A DNA stretch of 43,989 bases from Methylococcales bacterium (GCA_003584875.1 QVQD01000222.1:1-43989); one strand, 5' to 3'. Counted from the stretch's first letter, positions 16,773 through 28,617 are shown. Notes: generated by a model not told the origin, from the sequence alone. Numbers and translations: made by a program.

Positions 16773-19310
16773 CTATTGATAAGCCTCTATCTTATTGAAA
16801 TTTAGATAACGATAAGAATCTTCTGAGCTTGCACTGATTTGTTCGGCATAATGCATGTATTCAGAAAAGCTTGGAATCTTACCTAAAATTGAACATACGG
16901 CTGCAAGTTCAGCTGAAGACAAATAAACGTTAGCACCATTACCTAGACGATTGGGAAAGTTACGAGTTGAAGTAGAAACGACTGTTGAGTTTTCTGCAAC
17001 TCGAGCCTGATTACCCATACATAATGAACAGCCAGGTATTTCAGTTCTAGCACCTACTTTATTAAAAGTATCGTAATAACCTTCTTCAGTTAATTGGCTT
17101 TGATCCATTTTAGTCGGTGGCGCGACCCATAATCGAGTAGGTAGTTCGCTTTGTTGTTCCAGTAGTTTACCGGCTGCACGAAAATGACCAATATTAGTCA
17201 TGCAAGATCCTAAGAAAACTTCATCTATTTTAGTGCCAGCAACATCGGATAAGGTTTTGATGTCATCAGGATCGTTAGGGCAGGCCAGCAAAGGTTCTTT
17301 GATGTCATTCATATTGATTTCAATGATTTCAAAATACTCGGCATCAGCATCTGCTTCTAACAACACAGGATTTTCTAACCATTGTTCCATGCTAGCAATA
17401 CGACGGGTCAATGTGCGTACATCGCCATAGCCCTCTTTAATCATCCATTTTAATAGGCTAATGTTTGAATTAAGGTATTCACGTATAGGCGCTTCATTTA
17501 ATTTAATGGTGCAGCCACCCGCTGAGCGTTCTGCTGATGCATCTGATAATTCAAAGGCTTGTTCAACTTTTAAATCAGGTAAACCTTCGATTTCTAAAAT
17601 GCGACCTGAAAATACGTTCTTCTTACCTGACTTATCTAATGTTAATAAGCCACGTTGTAGGGCTGCATAAGGAATGGCATTGACCATATCTCTTAGGGTA
17701 ATACCGGGCTGCATTTCTCCTGTAAATCGCACTAAAACTGATTCTGGCATATCCAAAGGCATAACACCGGTCGCTGCGGCAAACGCCACTAAACCTGAAC
17801 CAGCTGGAAATGAAATACCTAATGGGAAGCGCGTATGTGAATCACCACCAGTACCAACACTGTCAGGTAATAACATACGATTTAGCCATGAATGGATGAT
17901 GCCATCACCAGGACGCAAGGAAACGCCACCTCGATTCATAATAAAATCTGGTAAGGTGTGCTGCATATCGATATCAATAGGCTTAGGGTAAGCCGCAGTA
18001 TGACAAAAAGATTGTAAAACCAAATCAGCAGAAAAACCCAAGCAGGCTAAGTCTTTGAGTTCATCACGAGTCATAGGGCCTGTAGTATCTTGCGAACCGA
18101 CGGTACTCATTTGTGGTTCGCAATATGTGTTAGGACGAACACCCGCTGCGCCACAAGCTTTGCCGACAATTTTTTGAGCTAAAGTATAGCCCTTACCACT
18201 GTCTTCAAGGTCTACGGCACAAGAAAAGACCTTGGAAGCACTAAGACCTAAATATTTTCTAGCTCTTTCAGTAAGGCCTCTACCAATAATGAGTGGGATA
18301 CGTCCACCTGCACGTACTTCATCTAAAAGTACGTCGGTTTTTAAAGAAAAGTTACAGATAACATCATCGCTTTCATGACGTTTAATAAAGCCTTCATAGA
18401 CGTAAATATCGATAATATCGCCCATTGCTAACTGAGACACATCACATTCAAAGGGCAGGGCGCCAGAATCTTCCATGGTGTTAAAGAAAATAGGCGCGAT
18501 TTTTCCACCTATACAAACACCGCCATCGCGTTTGTTTGGAATAAAGGGAATATCATTGCCGATATACCAAAGCACGGAGTTAGTGGCAGATTTACGTGAT
18601 GATCCTGTGCCGACCACGTCGCCTACATAGGCTACTGGAAAGCCTAGTTGTTGTAACTCTTCGATTTGTAGCTCGGCTTGAGTAATGCCAGGTCTTGGCA
18701 TTTTCAACATGGCTTTGGCGTGCAGAGGGATGTCGGGTCTGGACCAAGCATCAGGTGCAGGAGATAAGTCATCGGTATTAGTTTCGCCTGTAACTTTAAA
18801 TACGCTGACTGTCATTTTCTCAGGTACAACGGGTTTGTTAGTAAACCATTCTGCATCAGCCCATGATTGGATGATTTGTTGAGCGAAAGTATTACCTGCT
18901 TGGGCTTTTTCTTGAATATCGTGAAAAGCATCAAAGATGAGTAAGGTATGAGATAAGCCTTTTACAGCAATCGGCGCTAAGCTAGGATTGTCAAGTAGGG
19001 CAATTAAAGGAGCAATGTTGTAACCACCTAGCATGGTACCTAATAATTCAGTAGCATCTGATGCGGTTAATATAGGAGAGCTTACAGTGTCATTTGCAAT
19101 TGCTGATAAAAAACTAGCTTTGATGTAGGCCGCTTCATCAACACCGGCTGGAACGCGATTCGCTAATAGATTTAAAACAAATTCTTCTTCGCCAGCAGGG
19201 GGATATTTAATTAACTCAACTAAGTCAGTCATTTGCTCAGCGCTTATGGGTTTAGGTACGACACCCTCAGCAGCGCGTTCTTCAATATGTTTTCGGTACT
19301 GTTCTAACAT
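16773..19310 (-). CDS. acnB: Bifunctional aconitate hydratase 2 / 2-methylisocitrate dehydratase
   Basis: At 845 aa the length and domain order fit AcnB. The N-terminal HEAT-like domain ([57 protein letters not shown]) is specific to AcnB, followed by the swivel domain and the catalytic domains. The three [4Fe-4S] cysteines are visible in [16 protein letters not shown] and GCSLCMGNQ. It interconverts citrate and isocitrate in the TCA cycle and can dehydrate 2-methylcitrate-pathway intermediates. The ATG at 19310 sits after a long AT-rich promoter region. It is a single-gene unit here. Confidence 0.97.
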   Translation of the reverse strand: MLEQYRKHIEERAAEGVVPKPISAEQMTDLVELIKYPPAGEEEFVLNLLANRVPAGVDEAAYIKASFLSAIANDTVSSPILTASDATELLGTMLGGYNIAPLIALLDNPSLAPIAVKGLSHTLLIFDAFHDIQEKAQAGNTFAQQIIQSWADAEWFTNKPVVPEKMTVSVFKVTGETNTDDLSPAPDAWSRPDIPLHAKAMLKMPRPGITQAELQIEELQQLGFPVAYVGDVVGTGSSRKSATNSVLWYIGNDIPFIPNKRDGGVCIGGKIAPIFFNTMEDSGALPFECDVSQLAMGDIIDIYVYEGFIKRHESDDVICNFSLKTDVLLDEVRAGGRIPLIIGRGLTERARKYLGLSASKVFSCAVDLEDSGKGYTLAQKIVGKACGAAGVRPNTYCEPQMSTVGSQDTTGPMTRDELKDLACLGFSADLVLQSFCHTAAYPKPIDIDMQHTLPDFIMNRGGVSLRPGDGIIHSWLNRMLLPDSVGTGGDSHTRFPLGISFPAGSGLVAFAAATGVMPLDMPESVLVRFTGEMQPGITLRDMVNAIPYAALQRGLLTLDKSGKKNVFSGRILEIEGLPDLKVEQAFELSDASAERSAGGCTIKLNEAPIREYLNSNISLLKWMIKEGYGDVRTLTRRIASMEQWLENPVLLEADADAEYFEIIEINMNDIKEPLLACPNDPDDIKTLSDVAGTKIDEVFLGSCMTNIGHFRAAGKLLEQQSELPTRLWVAPPTKMDQSQLTEEGYYDTFNKVGARTEIPGCSLCMGNQARVAENSTVVSTSTRNFPNRLGNGANVYLSSAELAAVCSILGKIPSFSEYMHYAEQISASSEDSYRYLNFNKIEAYQ

Positions 19311-19980
19311 GACGAATTCCTTATAAATTATTTCAATTCGGTAACGCTTAAAATGAACGTGCTTAGTTAACCATTATTTAATGGACAAAAGACAATTAAT
19401 TAGTAGTTAGTGTGGTTTAAGATAAGGGCTAAAGGCTATGGCTAAGGGCTAAAGACGAAGATTTAAACCTAGCATTTGTCGTCGCTTAATTTGCTAAGCT
19501 CTTAAGCTTAATTTTTTACCCTGAGCCTTTCGTCTGCGATCAAAGATTGCTCCTTAAGATCGTATCCATTAAATCGCCCTAGCAATATGATAATCATTAA
19601 AGCTTAGTATTACAAAAACTTGTGATGATAATATAAAAATCTGAGCATTACGTTATTGTTGTGGATCGCTATGACTTTTAGATTTTAGGGAGATATAAGT
19701 GATGAGTAGCGCTGCTATAACAGTAGAATGGTTTTCGGTTATAGCGTCACTATTTATATAGATCTTGAGCTATCAACTTAAGATAGGGTAGGGTTTAAGG
19801 CTTAGCCGTTTGTCCTGAGCCATGGGCTTGTCGAATGGTCTAAAGATGTAGGTTAAGCCGTTCATGGTTCGACTGGCCTCACCACGAACGGCTAAACTTT
19901 ATACTGTATGTCTTAAGTTGGTAGCCTAGATTTTGTAAACATTTTAACAAACACAGTATTGACACCGACAGCGCTAAGAT
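19311..19980. other. Intergenic region between ihfA and acnB
   Basis: No gene is supported. A large inverted repeat lies in the right half: TTAGCCGTTTGTCCTGAGCCATGGGCTTGTCGAATGG around 19802-19839 faces GCCGTTCATGGTTCGACTGGCCTCACCACGAACGGCTAA around 19857-19896, another dispersed REP-type element. Upstream of acnB (about 19430-19520) there are short repeats such as GGGCTAAAGGCTATGGCTAAGGGCTAAAG. Around 19690-19760 a ribosome-binding-like AGGGAGATATAAGTG precedes a 19-codon frame overlapping an inverted repeat (CTATAAC/GTTATAG); I do not call it a gene. Confidence 0.55.
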
Positions 19981-20286
19981 TTATTCAGCGTGTTCGCTTC
20001 CTGCGTAAGCTTCTACTCGAGCTTTTAGTTTTTGACCTGAGCGAAAAGTAACTACACGTCTAGCCGAAATAGGAATTTCTTCGCCTGTTTTAGGATTTCT
20101 TCCTGGTCTTGGGGTTTTGTCACGTAATTCAAATTTACCAAAACCAGAAATTTTTACCTGTTGACCTTGTTCTAATGAACTTTTAATTTCTTCAAAGAAA
20201 AGTTCGACCATATCTTTGGCTTCACGTTTATTTAAGCCAACTTCCTCAAAAAGTTTTTCTGCAAAATATGCTTTAGTTAATGCCAT
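19981..20286 (-). CDS. ihfA: Integration host factor, alpha subunit
   Basis: 101 aa, matching IHF-alpha: [88 protein letters not shown]. The [10 protein letters not shown] beta-arm inserts into the DNA minor groove and bends it. Lying last in the thrS-infC-rpmI-rplT-pheST operon, directly after pheT, is its classic position in Gammaproteobacteria. Its partner IhfB is not in the window. Confidence 0.97.
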   Translation of the reverse strand: MALTKAYFAEKLFEEVGLNKREAKDMVELFFEEIKSSLEQGQQVKISGFGKFELRDKTPRPGRNPKTGEEIPISARRVVTFRSGQKLKARVEAYAGSEHAE

Positions 20287-20289
20287 AAA

Positions 20290-22665
20290 TTAGTCCCTCA
20301 GTTTTGCGTTTAATTTTTCAGATAATAAGGTTAATAGTTTGCTAATAATAGCGTCTATTTCAGTGTCTGTTTGAGTGTGCGTGGTGTTTTGGAATATTAA
20401 GCATAATGCAACGCTTTTGTTGCCTTCTTCCACGCCTTTGCCACGATAAATATCAAATACCTTGGCGTCTTGTAATGTTGCTTCTGCACTGCTTTTAATG
20501 CAATCAATGATATCGTTGGCGGGAACGTCTTCTTTGACAATTAAAGCTAGGTCGCGCCGCACTGAAGGATATTTAGATAAAGACTTAAACACAGGTATGC
20601 GCTTGTTGAGAATTAAATCTTGATCTAATTCAAATAGAAAAACAGGGCAATCAAAGCCTAGTTTTTTTTCTAAAATAGGATGTAGCATACCTAAGTAACC
20701 AATGGTTTCACCCTCGTGCGTTACTATTTTTGCAGATTGACCTAAGTGCAGTGCCGGTTGTGGAGAGGCTATAAATTTTACAACACAACCGGTCAAGGCA
20801 AATATGGCTTGCACATCGGCTTTGATGTCAAAAAAATCAACTTTACGAGATTGCTCGCCCCATTGCTCACTATAAACATCGCCTAAAGCTAGACCACTCA
20901 ACATTTTTTGCTGGTGAGTGGTTTCGTTGGTTTTGATAAAACGTAGTCCGGTTTCAAATAATCGAACTCTATTTTGTTGGCGATTGGTATTGTGTAGAGC
21001 TGCTTTTAATAAACCACACCAAAGTGTAGTGCGCATCACTGCTAACTCAGAAGAAATCGGATTTTTAAGTCGAATAACTTCCATTTCAGGGGCAATAGTT
21101 TCTTGGATTTCTTCGTCAACAAAACTATAAGTAATAGCTTCTTGGTAACCTTTATCAACCATTAAATCTTTAACGCGATCTAGGTCTAGTGTGGCTTCTG
21201 TGGCAGTCGATAATTCAGAGCGCATTAACAAACTGCTGCTCGGTAAATTATTATAACCAAAGATACGTGCTATCTCTTCAATCAAGTCAGCTTCAATGGC
21301 TATATCAAAACGAAAACCAGGAGGACTAATTAACCAACCGTCAGCTTGTATTTGGATACACATACCAAGGCGCTTAAAAATATCGATGACTTGATCATCA
21401 GCTAAAGAAATGCCCAAGGTTTTTTGGATGCGTTGCTTTCTTAATAGAATCGGCTGACGTGAGGGTAGTGTTTGTTCGGTCGTCACTTCTGAAATGGGAC
21501 CCACACTACCACCAGCAATTTCAACGATGAGTTGAGTTGCTCTTTCAATGGCTCTAGTTTGTAAGCTAGCATCGACACCGCGTTCAAAGCGATGTGATGA
21601 ATCTGTATGTAAGCCAAAATCACGTGCTTTACCGGCTATAGCCAGAGGTGCGAAAAATGCGCACTCAAGGAAAACTGATTGAGTTTGATCGCTGACCGCT
21701 GTTTCACTTCCGCCCATAATACCTGCGAGCGCTAAGGCTTTTGAGTCATCGGCGATGACTAATGACCCAGTATTCAAGCTAATGACTTGATTATTTAATA
21801 AGCTTAAGCTTTCGTCTGCTTTCGCCCAGCGTACGTTAATATTGCCGGTTAATTTGTCGGCATCAAATACATGTAAAGGTTGACCCAACTCTAATAGGAC
21901 ATAATTAGTTACATCAACTAATGGACCTAAGCTTCTAATACCAGAGCGACGTAATCGTTCTTGCATCCATAAAGGTGTAATAGCGCTAGCATTAATACCT
22001 GTTATTAAACGACCTAAATAACGAGGACAAGCTGTGGTATCGGCTATCGATACAGTGAGTGTGTTTTGATGAGTAACTGGGATATTGGTAAATGCAGTGG
22101 TAGTCCATTCCAGTTTGTTGAGCACTGCAATTTCACGCGCTAAACCTTCTGCGCATAAACAATCAGCTCTATTTGGGGTTAAATCAACTTCTATAATGAC
22201 ATCGTTCAGAGACAAATAGTCACGAATATCAACACCAACCGGTGCATCAGTCGCTAATTCCATTAAGCCATGTGCATCCGTTGCCAAACCTAACTCTTTT
22301 TCTGAGCAAAGCATGCCGAATGATTCTACGCCCCGTAGTTTGGATTTCTTTATTTTGAAATCGCCAGGTAATACAGCGCCGCAAAGCGCCGCAGGTATTT
22401 TTAGGCCAATACGAACATTGCTAGCGCCACAGACGATTTGCAAAGGTTCTTCTGTGCCCACATTGACTTGGCAAACACGAAGGCGATCAGCATCAGGATG
22501 TTGCTCCATAGCAATGACTTCACCGATGACTACGCCATTAAATTGAGCGGCAGCCGGTACAACAGAATCGACTTCTAAGCCGGCCATTGTTAATTGTTCT
22601 ACCAGTTCCTCTGTATCGATTGCTGGATCAACATACGATCTTAACCAAGCTAAACTAATTTGCAT
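20290..22665 (-). CDS. pheT: Phenylalanine-tRNA ligase beta subunit
   Basis: 791 aa, close to the 795-aa E. coli protein. The start, MQISLAWLRSYVDPAIDTEELVEQLTMAGLEVDSV, is followed by an EMAP-II-like tRNA-binding domain (GVVIGEVIAMEQHPDADRLRVCQVNVG), the B3/B4 editing region and B5 domains, and a C-terminal anticodon-binding ferredoxin fold (SKYPSVRRDLALIVKEDVPANDIIDCI). With PheS it forms the alpha2-beta2 enzyme charging tRNA-Phe. The gap to ihfA is only 3 bp. Confidence 0.97.
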   Translation of the reverse strand: MQISLAWLRSYVDPAIDTEELVEQLTMAGLEVDSVVPAAAQFNGVVIGEVIAMEQHPDADRLRVCQVNVGTEEPLQIVCGASNVRIGLKIPAALCGAVLPGDFKIKKSKLRGVESFGMLCSEKELGLATDAHGLMELATDAPVGVDIRDYLSLNDVIIEVDLTPNRADCLCAEGLAREIAVLNKLEWTTTAFTNIPVTHQNTLTVSIADTTACPRYLGRLITGINASAITPLWMQERLRRSGIRSLGPLVDVTNYVLLELGQPLHVFDADKLTGNINVRWAKADESLSLLNNQVISLNTGSLVIADDSKALALAGIMGGSETAVSDQTQSVFLECAFFAPLAIAGKARDFGLHTDSSHRFERGVDASLQTRAIERATQLIVEIAGGSVGPISEVTTEQTLPSRQPILLRKQRIQKTLGISLADDQVIDIFKRLGMCIQIQADGWLISPPGFRFDIAIEADLIEEIARIFGYNNLPSSSLLMRSELSTATEATLDLDRVKDLMVDKGYQEAITYSFVDEEIQETIAPEMEVIRLKNPISSELAVMRTTLWCGLLKAALHNTNRQQNRVRLFETGLRFIKTNETTHQQKMLSGLALGDVYSEQWGEQSRKVDFFDIKADVQAIFALTGCVVKFIASPQPALHLGQSAKIVTHEGETIGYLGMLHPILEKKLGFDCPVFLFELDQDLILNKRIPVFKSLSKYPSVRRDLALIVKEDVPANDIIDCIKSSAEATLQDAKVFDIYRGKGVEEGNKSVALCLIFQNTTHTQTDTEIDAIISKLLTLLSEKLNAKLRD

Positions 22666-22693
22666 GATTTACATGTTCCTGTGTAACGAAAAC

Positions 22694-23807
<1,114 letters not shown>

Positions 23808-23843
23808 ATTAAGATCCTTTAGTTAAGTAAGACTAGGTCTTGC

Positions 23844-24206
23844 TTAAGGCTTGCTTTGATTAGCGATAGCAATTTCTGCTATTTTTCCAAAGGACTCGAT
23901 ATCACGTACCGCGATATCTGCTAAAACTTTACGATCGATTGCAACATTAGCTTTTGTTAAGCCGTTGATCAAGCGGCTGTAAGATATACCATATATTCGT
24001 GCTGCAGCATTGATACGGACTATCCACAAGGCACGGAATTGACGTTTTCTTTGTTTGCGGTCGCGGTACGCATATTGACCTGCTTTGATGACCGCTTGTT
24101 TGGCTACGCGATAAACTCGACTGCGTGCACCATAGTAACCTTTGGCTTGTTTTAAAACTTTTTTATGTCTTGCTCTGGCTGTTACGCCGCGTTTAACTCT
24201 AGGCAT
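23844..24206 (-). CDS. rplT: 50S ribosomal protein L20
   Basis: 120 aa, [83 protein letters not shown], unmistakable L20. It binds 23S rRNA early in 50S assembly and in many bacteria represses its own operon at the rpmI leader. It follows rpmI by 15 bp. Confidence 0.98.
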   Translation of the reverse strand: MPRVKRGVTARARHKKVLKQAKGYYGARSRVYRVAKQAVIKAGQYAYRDRKQRKRQFRALWIVRINAAARIYGISYSRLINGLTKANVAIDRKVLADIAVRDIESFGKIAEIAIANQSKP

Positions 24207-24221
24207 TAGTGTTCTCCGTTA

Positions 24222-24419
24222 TTAACTATATGGCATCATACGTACAGCCATGCGCACGTCTGAAGGATGAATAGTTGCGGGTGAACGTAACTGTCTTTTT
24301 CTTTTAGTGGATTTCTTAGTCAAAATATGACGGCGATGTGATTGTCCACATTTAAAACCGCCATTGCCTGTGCGTCTAAAACGCTTAGCGGCTCCACGGT
24401 TAGTTTTTATCTTTGGCAT
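24222..24419 (-). CDS. rpmI: 50S ribosomal protein L35
   Basis: The true start is the ATG at 24419 ([46 protein letters not shown]), which follows GGAGCAAACAA; the ORF track's longer version from 24482 reads the leader. The 65-aa product is the normal L35 size and is very basic. It belongs to the infC-rpmI-rplT block. Confidence 0.97.
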   Translation of the reverse strand: MPKIKTNRGAAKRFRRTGNGGFKCGQSHRRHILTKKSTKRKRQLRSPATIHPSDVRMAVRMMPYS

Positions 24420-24640
24420 TTGTTTGCTCCAGTATATAAAAATAAAAGTCCCTGAGAAATAACCCAACAAGGCAAAATGCATGGCCCTGAAAAATTACTT
24501 GTAGCGGAATGCTACGCTTTAGCAGTTTATCCTTTACTGCTTACTTAAGAGCATCTGTAATACAGAAACTCTTTAGAATGATATAGCTACCCATAGTTAT
24601 GTTTGTAACTTAGGGCAGCAATTGAAAGGGTTAGTCCCCT
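24420..24640 (-). promoter_or_regulatory. Leader region of rpmI-rplT (possible L20 operator)
   Basis: The 220-bp gap between infC and rpmI is unusually long for this operon and holds several short inverted repeats on the transcribed strand, including GTAGCATTCCGCTAC followed by AAGTAATTTTT (about 24489-24510). In enterobacteria, ribosomal protein L20 represses translation through a structured RNA in this interval. Whether this sequence forms that pseudoknot cannot be decided by eye. Confidence 0.35.
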
Positions 24641-25165
24641 TTATTTTTTCTTCTTAGGTGACATAACCATAATCATTTGACGACCTTCCATTTTTGGAAA
24701 TTGTTCGACTATAGCTAGTTCTTCTAGGTCTGTTTCAATACGTTTTAATAAATCCATGCCGATTTCTCTATGAGCCATTTCTCGGCCACGGTAACGAACG
24801 GTGATTTTTGTTTTATCGCCTTCGTTAAGGAATTTAATTAAGCTACGTAGTTTAACTTGATAATCGCCTTCATCAGTCCCAGGTCTAAACTTAATTTCTT
24901 TAACCTGAATCTGTTTTTGTTTCTTTTTGGCAATTTGAAGTTTTTTGTTGAGTTCAAACTGGTATTTGCCGTAGTTCATTATCTTGCAAACGGGAGGATC
25001 CGCGTTTGGTGATATTTCTACTAAATCCAAGTCTGCAGCATAGGCAATCTGTTTTGCCTCATCTAACGAAATTATTCCTAATGCTTCACCTTCAGCGCCT
25101 GTTACTCTCACTCGTCTTGCGGTGATAAAGTCATTCAAGCGTGTTTCATCTTTTTTAGCAGCGAT
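24641..25165 (-). CDS. infC: Translation initiation factor IF-3, with ATC start
   Basis: The ORF track begins at a TTG (25138), but upstream codons in frame read ATC GCT GCT AAA AAA GAT GAA ACA CGC TTG. The codon before them is GGT, preceded by a TAG stop, and a strong GGAGG lies 8 bases before the ATC. I therefore place the start at ATC 25165, giving the typical 174-aa IF-3 N-terminus ([32 protein letters not shown]). E. coli infC uses the rare AUU codon, which lets IF-3 repress its own translation; ATC would serve the same purpose. The C-terminal domain ends [19 protein letters not shown]. Confidence 0.9.
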   Translation of the reverse strand: MAAKKDETRLNDFITARRVRVTGAEGEALGIISLDEAKQIAYAADLDLVEISPNADPPVCKIMNYGKYQFELNKKLQIAKKKQKQIQVKEIKFRPGTDEGDYQVKLRSLIKFLNEGDKTKITVRYRGREMAHREIGMDLLKRIETDLEELAIVEQFPKMEGRQMIMVMSPKKKK

Positions 25166-25188
25166 ACCCTAATCCTCCAAAAAAATAA

Positions 25189-27096
25189 TTATATTCTATC
25201 TGCAATCTCTTGCTTTAACCGTTCGGTAAATTCAGTAACTGATAAGCTACCTAGATCATCACCTTTTTGCGTGCGTACCGTAATGCGTTTTTCTTCTAAT
25301 TCTTTATCGCCAATAATGACTAAATACGGCACGCGCTGCATAGAATGCTCGCGAATTTTAAACCCGATTTTCTCATTTCTCAAGTCAATTTTCACTCTGA
25401 TGCCTTGTTTTTCAAGTTCGTTGAATATTTCAGAGGCATATTCAGCATGGCGATCGGCTATGTCGAGCACCATAACTTGCACAGGTGATAGCCAAACAGG
25501 GAACGTTCCTGCGTGTTGTTCTATTAATATACCGATAAAGCGTTCAAGTGAACCCAGTATTGCTCTATGCAACATAACAGGGGCTTGTTTTGAACCATCT
25601 TCGGCAATAAATGTTGCACCTAAGCGACCTGGCATCGAGAAATCGACTTGGATAGTACCGCACTGCCAAACTCGACCAATACAATCTTTTAATGAGAACT
25701 CAATTTTAGGGCCGTAAAATGCACCTTCACCCGGTTGTAAATCCCATTTTAGGTTTTTATTGTTAAGCGCTAATTCTAAAGCGTTTTCTGCTTTATCCCA
25801 TACAGAATCATCGCCGACTCTATTTTCAGGGCGTGTTGAAAGTTTGATAATGACTTCTTCAAAACCAAAGTCTTTATAAACAGCAAACAGCATATCAATG
25901 AATGTGGATACTTCGCCTTGAATTTGTTCTTCTGTGCAAAAAATATGAGCATCATCTTGAACAAAGTTTCTGACTCGCATTAAACCATGTAATGTGCCAG
26001 AGGGTTCGTTGCGATGACAAGAGCCAAATTCAGCTAAGCGTATCGGTAAGTCACGATAGCTTTTAATACCTTGATTGTAAATTTGTACGTGGCATGGGCA
26101 ATTCATGGGCTTAATTGCGTAATCACGATTTTCTGAGTGAGTAGTGAAGATCATTGCGCCAAACTTATCCCAATGGCCTGATTTTTCCCACAAACTACGA
26201 TCTACTAATTGGGGTGTTTTAACTTCACCATAACCATTGACACGTAATTTCTCACGAATATATTGTTCGACTTGTTGATAAATAATCCAACCTTTTTCAT
26301 GCCAAAACACCATGCCAGGAGCTTCTTCTTGGCTGTGAAATAAGTCAAGGGTCTTAGCTAATTTGCGGTGATCGCGTTTTTCAGCTTCTTCCAATCTATG
26401 TAGATAAGCTTGTAATTCTTTTTTATCGCCCCAAGCTGTACCGTAAATGCGTTGTAGCATTTCATTTTCTGAGTTGCCGCGCCAATAAGCACCAGCAATC
26501 TTCATCAATTTGAAGGCGTTTAATTTGCCTGTGCTAGGAACGTGAGGACCTCTACATAGGTCGGTAAAGCCCCCTTGTTGATAAAGAGATAGGTCTTGGT
26601 CGGCAGGAATAGATTCGATAATTTCAGCTTTATAGGCTTCGCCTTGGTCTCTGAAAAATGATACAGCGTCATCTCGACTTAAAATCGAACGACTAATGCC
26701 AATGTCTTCAGCAACTAATTGCTGCATTTTTGCTTCGATAACCGTTAAATCTTCAGTTGTAAAAGGTCTTTTGTAAGCAAAGTCATAATAAAAGCCATTT
26801 TCGATGACAGGGCCGATAGTGACTTGCGCATCAGGAAATAATTGCTTAACAGCTTGTGCTAGTAGGTGGGCTGTTGAATGTCTGATGATATCAACACCCT
26901 CTATATCTTTAGCGGTAATGATTTGTAGGCTAGCATCTTCACTAATCAGGGTGCTGGCATCGACTAGAATATTGTTAACACGGCCTGCTAAAGTTGCTTT
27001 TGCTAAGCCTGAACCAATCGATGTAGCGATATCGAGTACTGAAACAGCGTGATCAAACTCACGAATAGAACCATCAGGAAGGGTAATTACAGGCAT
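25189..27096 (-). CDS. thrS: Threonine-tRNA ligase
   Basis: 635 aa, near the E. coli 642. An N-terminal TGS domain ([41 protein letters not shown]) is followed by the editing domain with the [15 protein letters not shown] motif, the class II core with [10 protein letters not shown] and the anticodon domain ending [30 protein letters not shown]. It is the first gene of the minus-strand translation operon, 23 bp before infC. Confidence 0.97.
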   Translation of the reverse strand: MPVITLPDGSIREFDHAVSVLDIATSIGSGLAKATLAGRVNNILVDASTLISEDASLQIITAKDIEGVDIIRHSTAHLLAQAVKQLFPDAQVTIGPVIENGFYYDFAYKRPFTTEDLTVIEAKMQQLVAEDIGISRSILSRDDAVSFFRDQGEAYKAEIIESIPADQDLSLYQQGGFTDLCRGPHVPSTGKLNAFKLMKIAGAYWRGNSENEMLQRIYGTAWGDKKELQAYLHRLEEAEKRDHRKLAKTLDLFHSQEEAPGMVFWHEKGWIIYQQVEQYIREKLRVNGYGEVKTPQLVDRSLWEKSGHWDKFGAMIFTTHSENRDYAIKPMNCPCHVQIYNQGIKSYRDLPIRLAEFGSCHRNEPSGTLHGLMRVRNFVQDDAHIFCTEEQIQGEVSTFIDMLFAVYKDFGFEEVIIKLSTRPENRVGDDSVWDKAENALELALNNKNLKWDLQPGEGAFYGPKIEFSLKDCIGRVWQCGTIQVDFSMPGRLGATFIAEDGSKQAPVMLHRAILGSLERFIGILIEQHAGTFPVWLSPVQVMVLDIADRHAEYASEIFNELEKQGIRVKIDLRNEKIGFKIREHSMQRVPYLVIIGDKELEEKRITVRTQKGDDLGSLSVTEFTERLKQEIADRI

Positions 27097-27125
27097 GTTT
27101 ATATACTTTGGTTGCTACAATAAAA

Positions 27126-27149
27126 AAAGCACCGCTGTTGCAGTGCTTT
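27126..27149 (-). terminator. Intrinsic terminator after tRNA-Val
   Basis: On the minus strand AAAGCAC and GTGCTTT form a 7-bp stem around an 10-base loop, followed by a run of seven T residues. It lies between the 3' end of the tRNA-Val gene and thrS, so the tRNA is probably terminated separately from thrS. Confidence 0.8.
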
Positions 27150-27155
27150 AATGTC

Positions 27156-27232
27156 TGGTAGGCGCGATTGGATTCGAACCAACGACCCCCACCATGTCAA
27201 GGTGGTGCTCTAACCAACTGAGCTACGCGCCT
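27156..27232 (-). tRNA. tRNA-Val (anticodon GAC)
   Basis: The minus strand reads AGGCGCGTAGCTCAGTTGGTTAGAGCACCACC, anticodon loop TTGACAT, GGTGG, then a variable loop and TTCGAATCC of the T arm, ending CGCGCCT A CCA. The acceptor arms AGGCGCG and CGCGCCT pair fully, and CCA is encoded. GAC in the centre of the 7-base loop is the anticodon for valine. It is 77 nt long including CCA. Confidence 0.97.
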
Positions 27233-27518
27233 AAAGTAACGCGTTACTTCAAGAGTTGGCTATTATAGCAATAGAAATTAGTTTCGCAAGATTTAAATGT
27301 TTTATAAGGTGAGTTGGATTGTGAATAGTAAGTTTCAGAAGTTTATTTTTAATGATATTTTGAGAATACTAAATTTTAGATGTTAAAAAAGCTTATTAGA
27401 GGTTTTAGGTTGTCGCCAACACAATCTACAAGTGTTATAGTTCACCGCAAATTTTGGGTGCTAATATCGGCGCTCAATGGCAAAGCAACTTTTTTTTTCA
27501 ATTACAGGAGCATTTTTT

Positions 27519-28121
27519 ATGAGCGAATTTATAACCGCAATAATAGTCATAGCAGTTGTATTCATGGTTATTTCTAAAGTACGAAAAAATTCAGATGAGC
27601 CTAAAATCGAAACAACTCCTAAAAAAGCTTCTGAAACAGTCGCTAAGCCTATCGTTAAGCCGGTTCAAAATAATAGCCCCGTTGCTGAAACTGAATTAGT
27701 TGTAAAAAGTGAAGAAGTCGCGGTTGCTGTAGCACCTAAAAAAACAGTAGCTACTACGCCAACACCATCGCAAAAAAATATTCAAATTCCTCAAGACTCA
27801 TCTTTGAGAAGACATACACTAAGTCAGTTGCATGCGTTATTAGATTCTCATAAAGAAAGTCGTCCAACTGACTCTGCACTGAGTCGTCATCATGATAGTT
27901 TGGTGGAAGTTAAGGTAGGCTCTTATACCAATGATGTTGATGAAGTTTTGTGCCTAGTGACTTATTATGAAAATCAACTTGAAATACTAGATACTACAGA
28001 AGTAGCGCCTGTTAAAGAGATTGCTGCGCAGAAAATAACTGCAGAATTAGAGGTCGCTAAGTCAGTATTGCCAGAAGATTCGACATTAAGACGACATGCT
28101 TTGCAACTACAGGCTAGTTAA
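27519..28121 (+). CDS. Membrane-anchored protein with D-S-x-L-x-R-H repeats
   Basis: The best start is the ATG at 27519, after AGGAG, giving 200 aa; the track start at 27477 lacks a ribosome-binding site. Residues 3-21 (FITAIIVIAVVFMVISKV) form one membrane segment, followed by a long Pro/Lys/Val-rich linker (about 25-90). Three related motifs then appear: PQDSSLRRHTLSQLHAL, PTDSALSRHHDSLV and PEDSTLRRHALQLQ. I do not recognise the family. The layout suggests a single-pass inner-membrane protein with a cytoplasmic or periplasmic helical domain of about 100 residues. Confidence 0.65.
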   Translation: MSEFITAIIVIAVVFMVISKVRKNSDEPKIETTPKKASETVAKPIVKPVQNNSPVAETELVVKSEEVAVAVAPKKTVATTPTPSQKNIQIPQDSSLRRHTLSQLHALLDSHKESRPTDSALSRHHDSLVEVKVGSYTNDVDEVLCLVTYYENQLEILDTTEVAPVKEIAAQKITAELEVAKSVLPEDSTLRRHALQLQAS

Positions 28122-28151
28122 TTTTTGATTAGGTAGTTCGGGTTAGCGATA

Positions 28152-28585
28152 GAGACTGTGAAAGTATTATGATTTTAGCTTCCCCCTTTATAAAAATAGG
28201 TATCTACACAAATAATTGTTAGCATTCCCGCGGGCGAACGATAACATTGTGGTGAGATCGTAGGGGCGTATTGCATACGCCCTTATAAAATAAGCTCTAT
28301 AACATTGGACTTTCAATGTTGGGCGTATGCAATACGCCCCTACGGTGATTTTTATCGTTTCCACGCCGATAAGAAACTTGTGTAGATACCTATACTTGTA
28401 GGGGCGACAAATTCGCCCAGTACATTCGTTTGTTTAATTGTGTAGATACTTATGCTTTATAAAAAAGGGGGGGGCTGAGGGGTGTGATAAGTTACTGATA
28501 TTTTATGATTATTTTTAATAGACCCAATCTCCCCTAACCCCTCTTTGCTAAAGAGGGGAAATAAAAAGAATACTTTCACAGTCTC
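28152..28585. mobile_element. MITE-like element A with 17-bp inverted ends, inserted in a REP
   Basis: GAGACTGTGAAAGTATT (28152-28168) and AATACTTTCACAGTCTC (28569-28585) are perfect 17-bp terminal inverted repeats. GATA flanks both outer ends (28148-28151 and 28586-28589) as a 4-bp target duplication. Removing the element and one GATA restores GGGTTAGCGATAGCGTA, the REP palindrome. No transposase is inside, so it depends on a transposase elsewhere. One end recurs alone at 35743. Its middle is interrupted by element B. Confidence 0.85.
28197..28454. mobile_element. MITE-like element B, nested inside element A
   Basis: TAGGTATCTACACAA (28197-28211) and TTGTGTAGATACCTA (28378-28392) are a perfect inverted pair, with a further end TTGTGTAGATACTTA at 28438-28452. 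Flanking it, CTTTATAAAAA occurs at 28186-28196 and again at 28455-28465, a target duplication of about 9-11 bp. The interior is a palindromic GTAGGGGCGTATTGCATACGCC..GGGCGTATGCAATACGCCCCTAC. It has no gene. A second copy lies at 32862-33221 and a decayed interior at about 30766-30860. Confidence 0.85.
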
Positions 28586-28617
28586 GATAGCGTACCCCGA
28601 CATTTAGTCGGTCAATT

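Noticed and set aside
19690-19761. 19-codon frame with a ribosome-binding-like site between ihfA and acnB
   Set aside because: It overlaps an inverted repeat and has no similarity that I can recognise; chance is likely.
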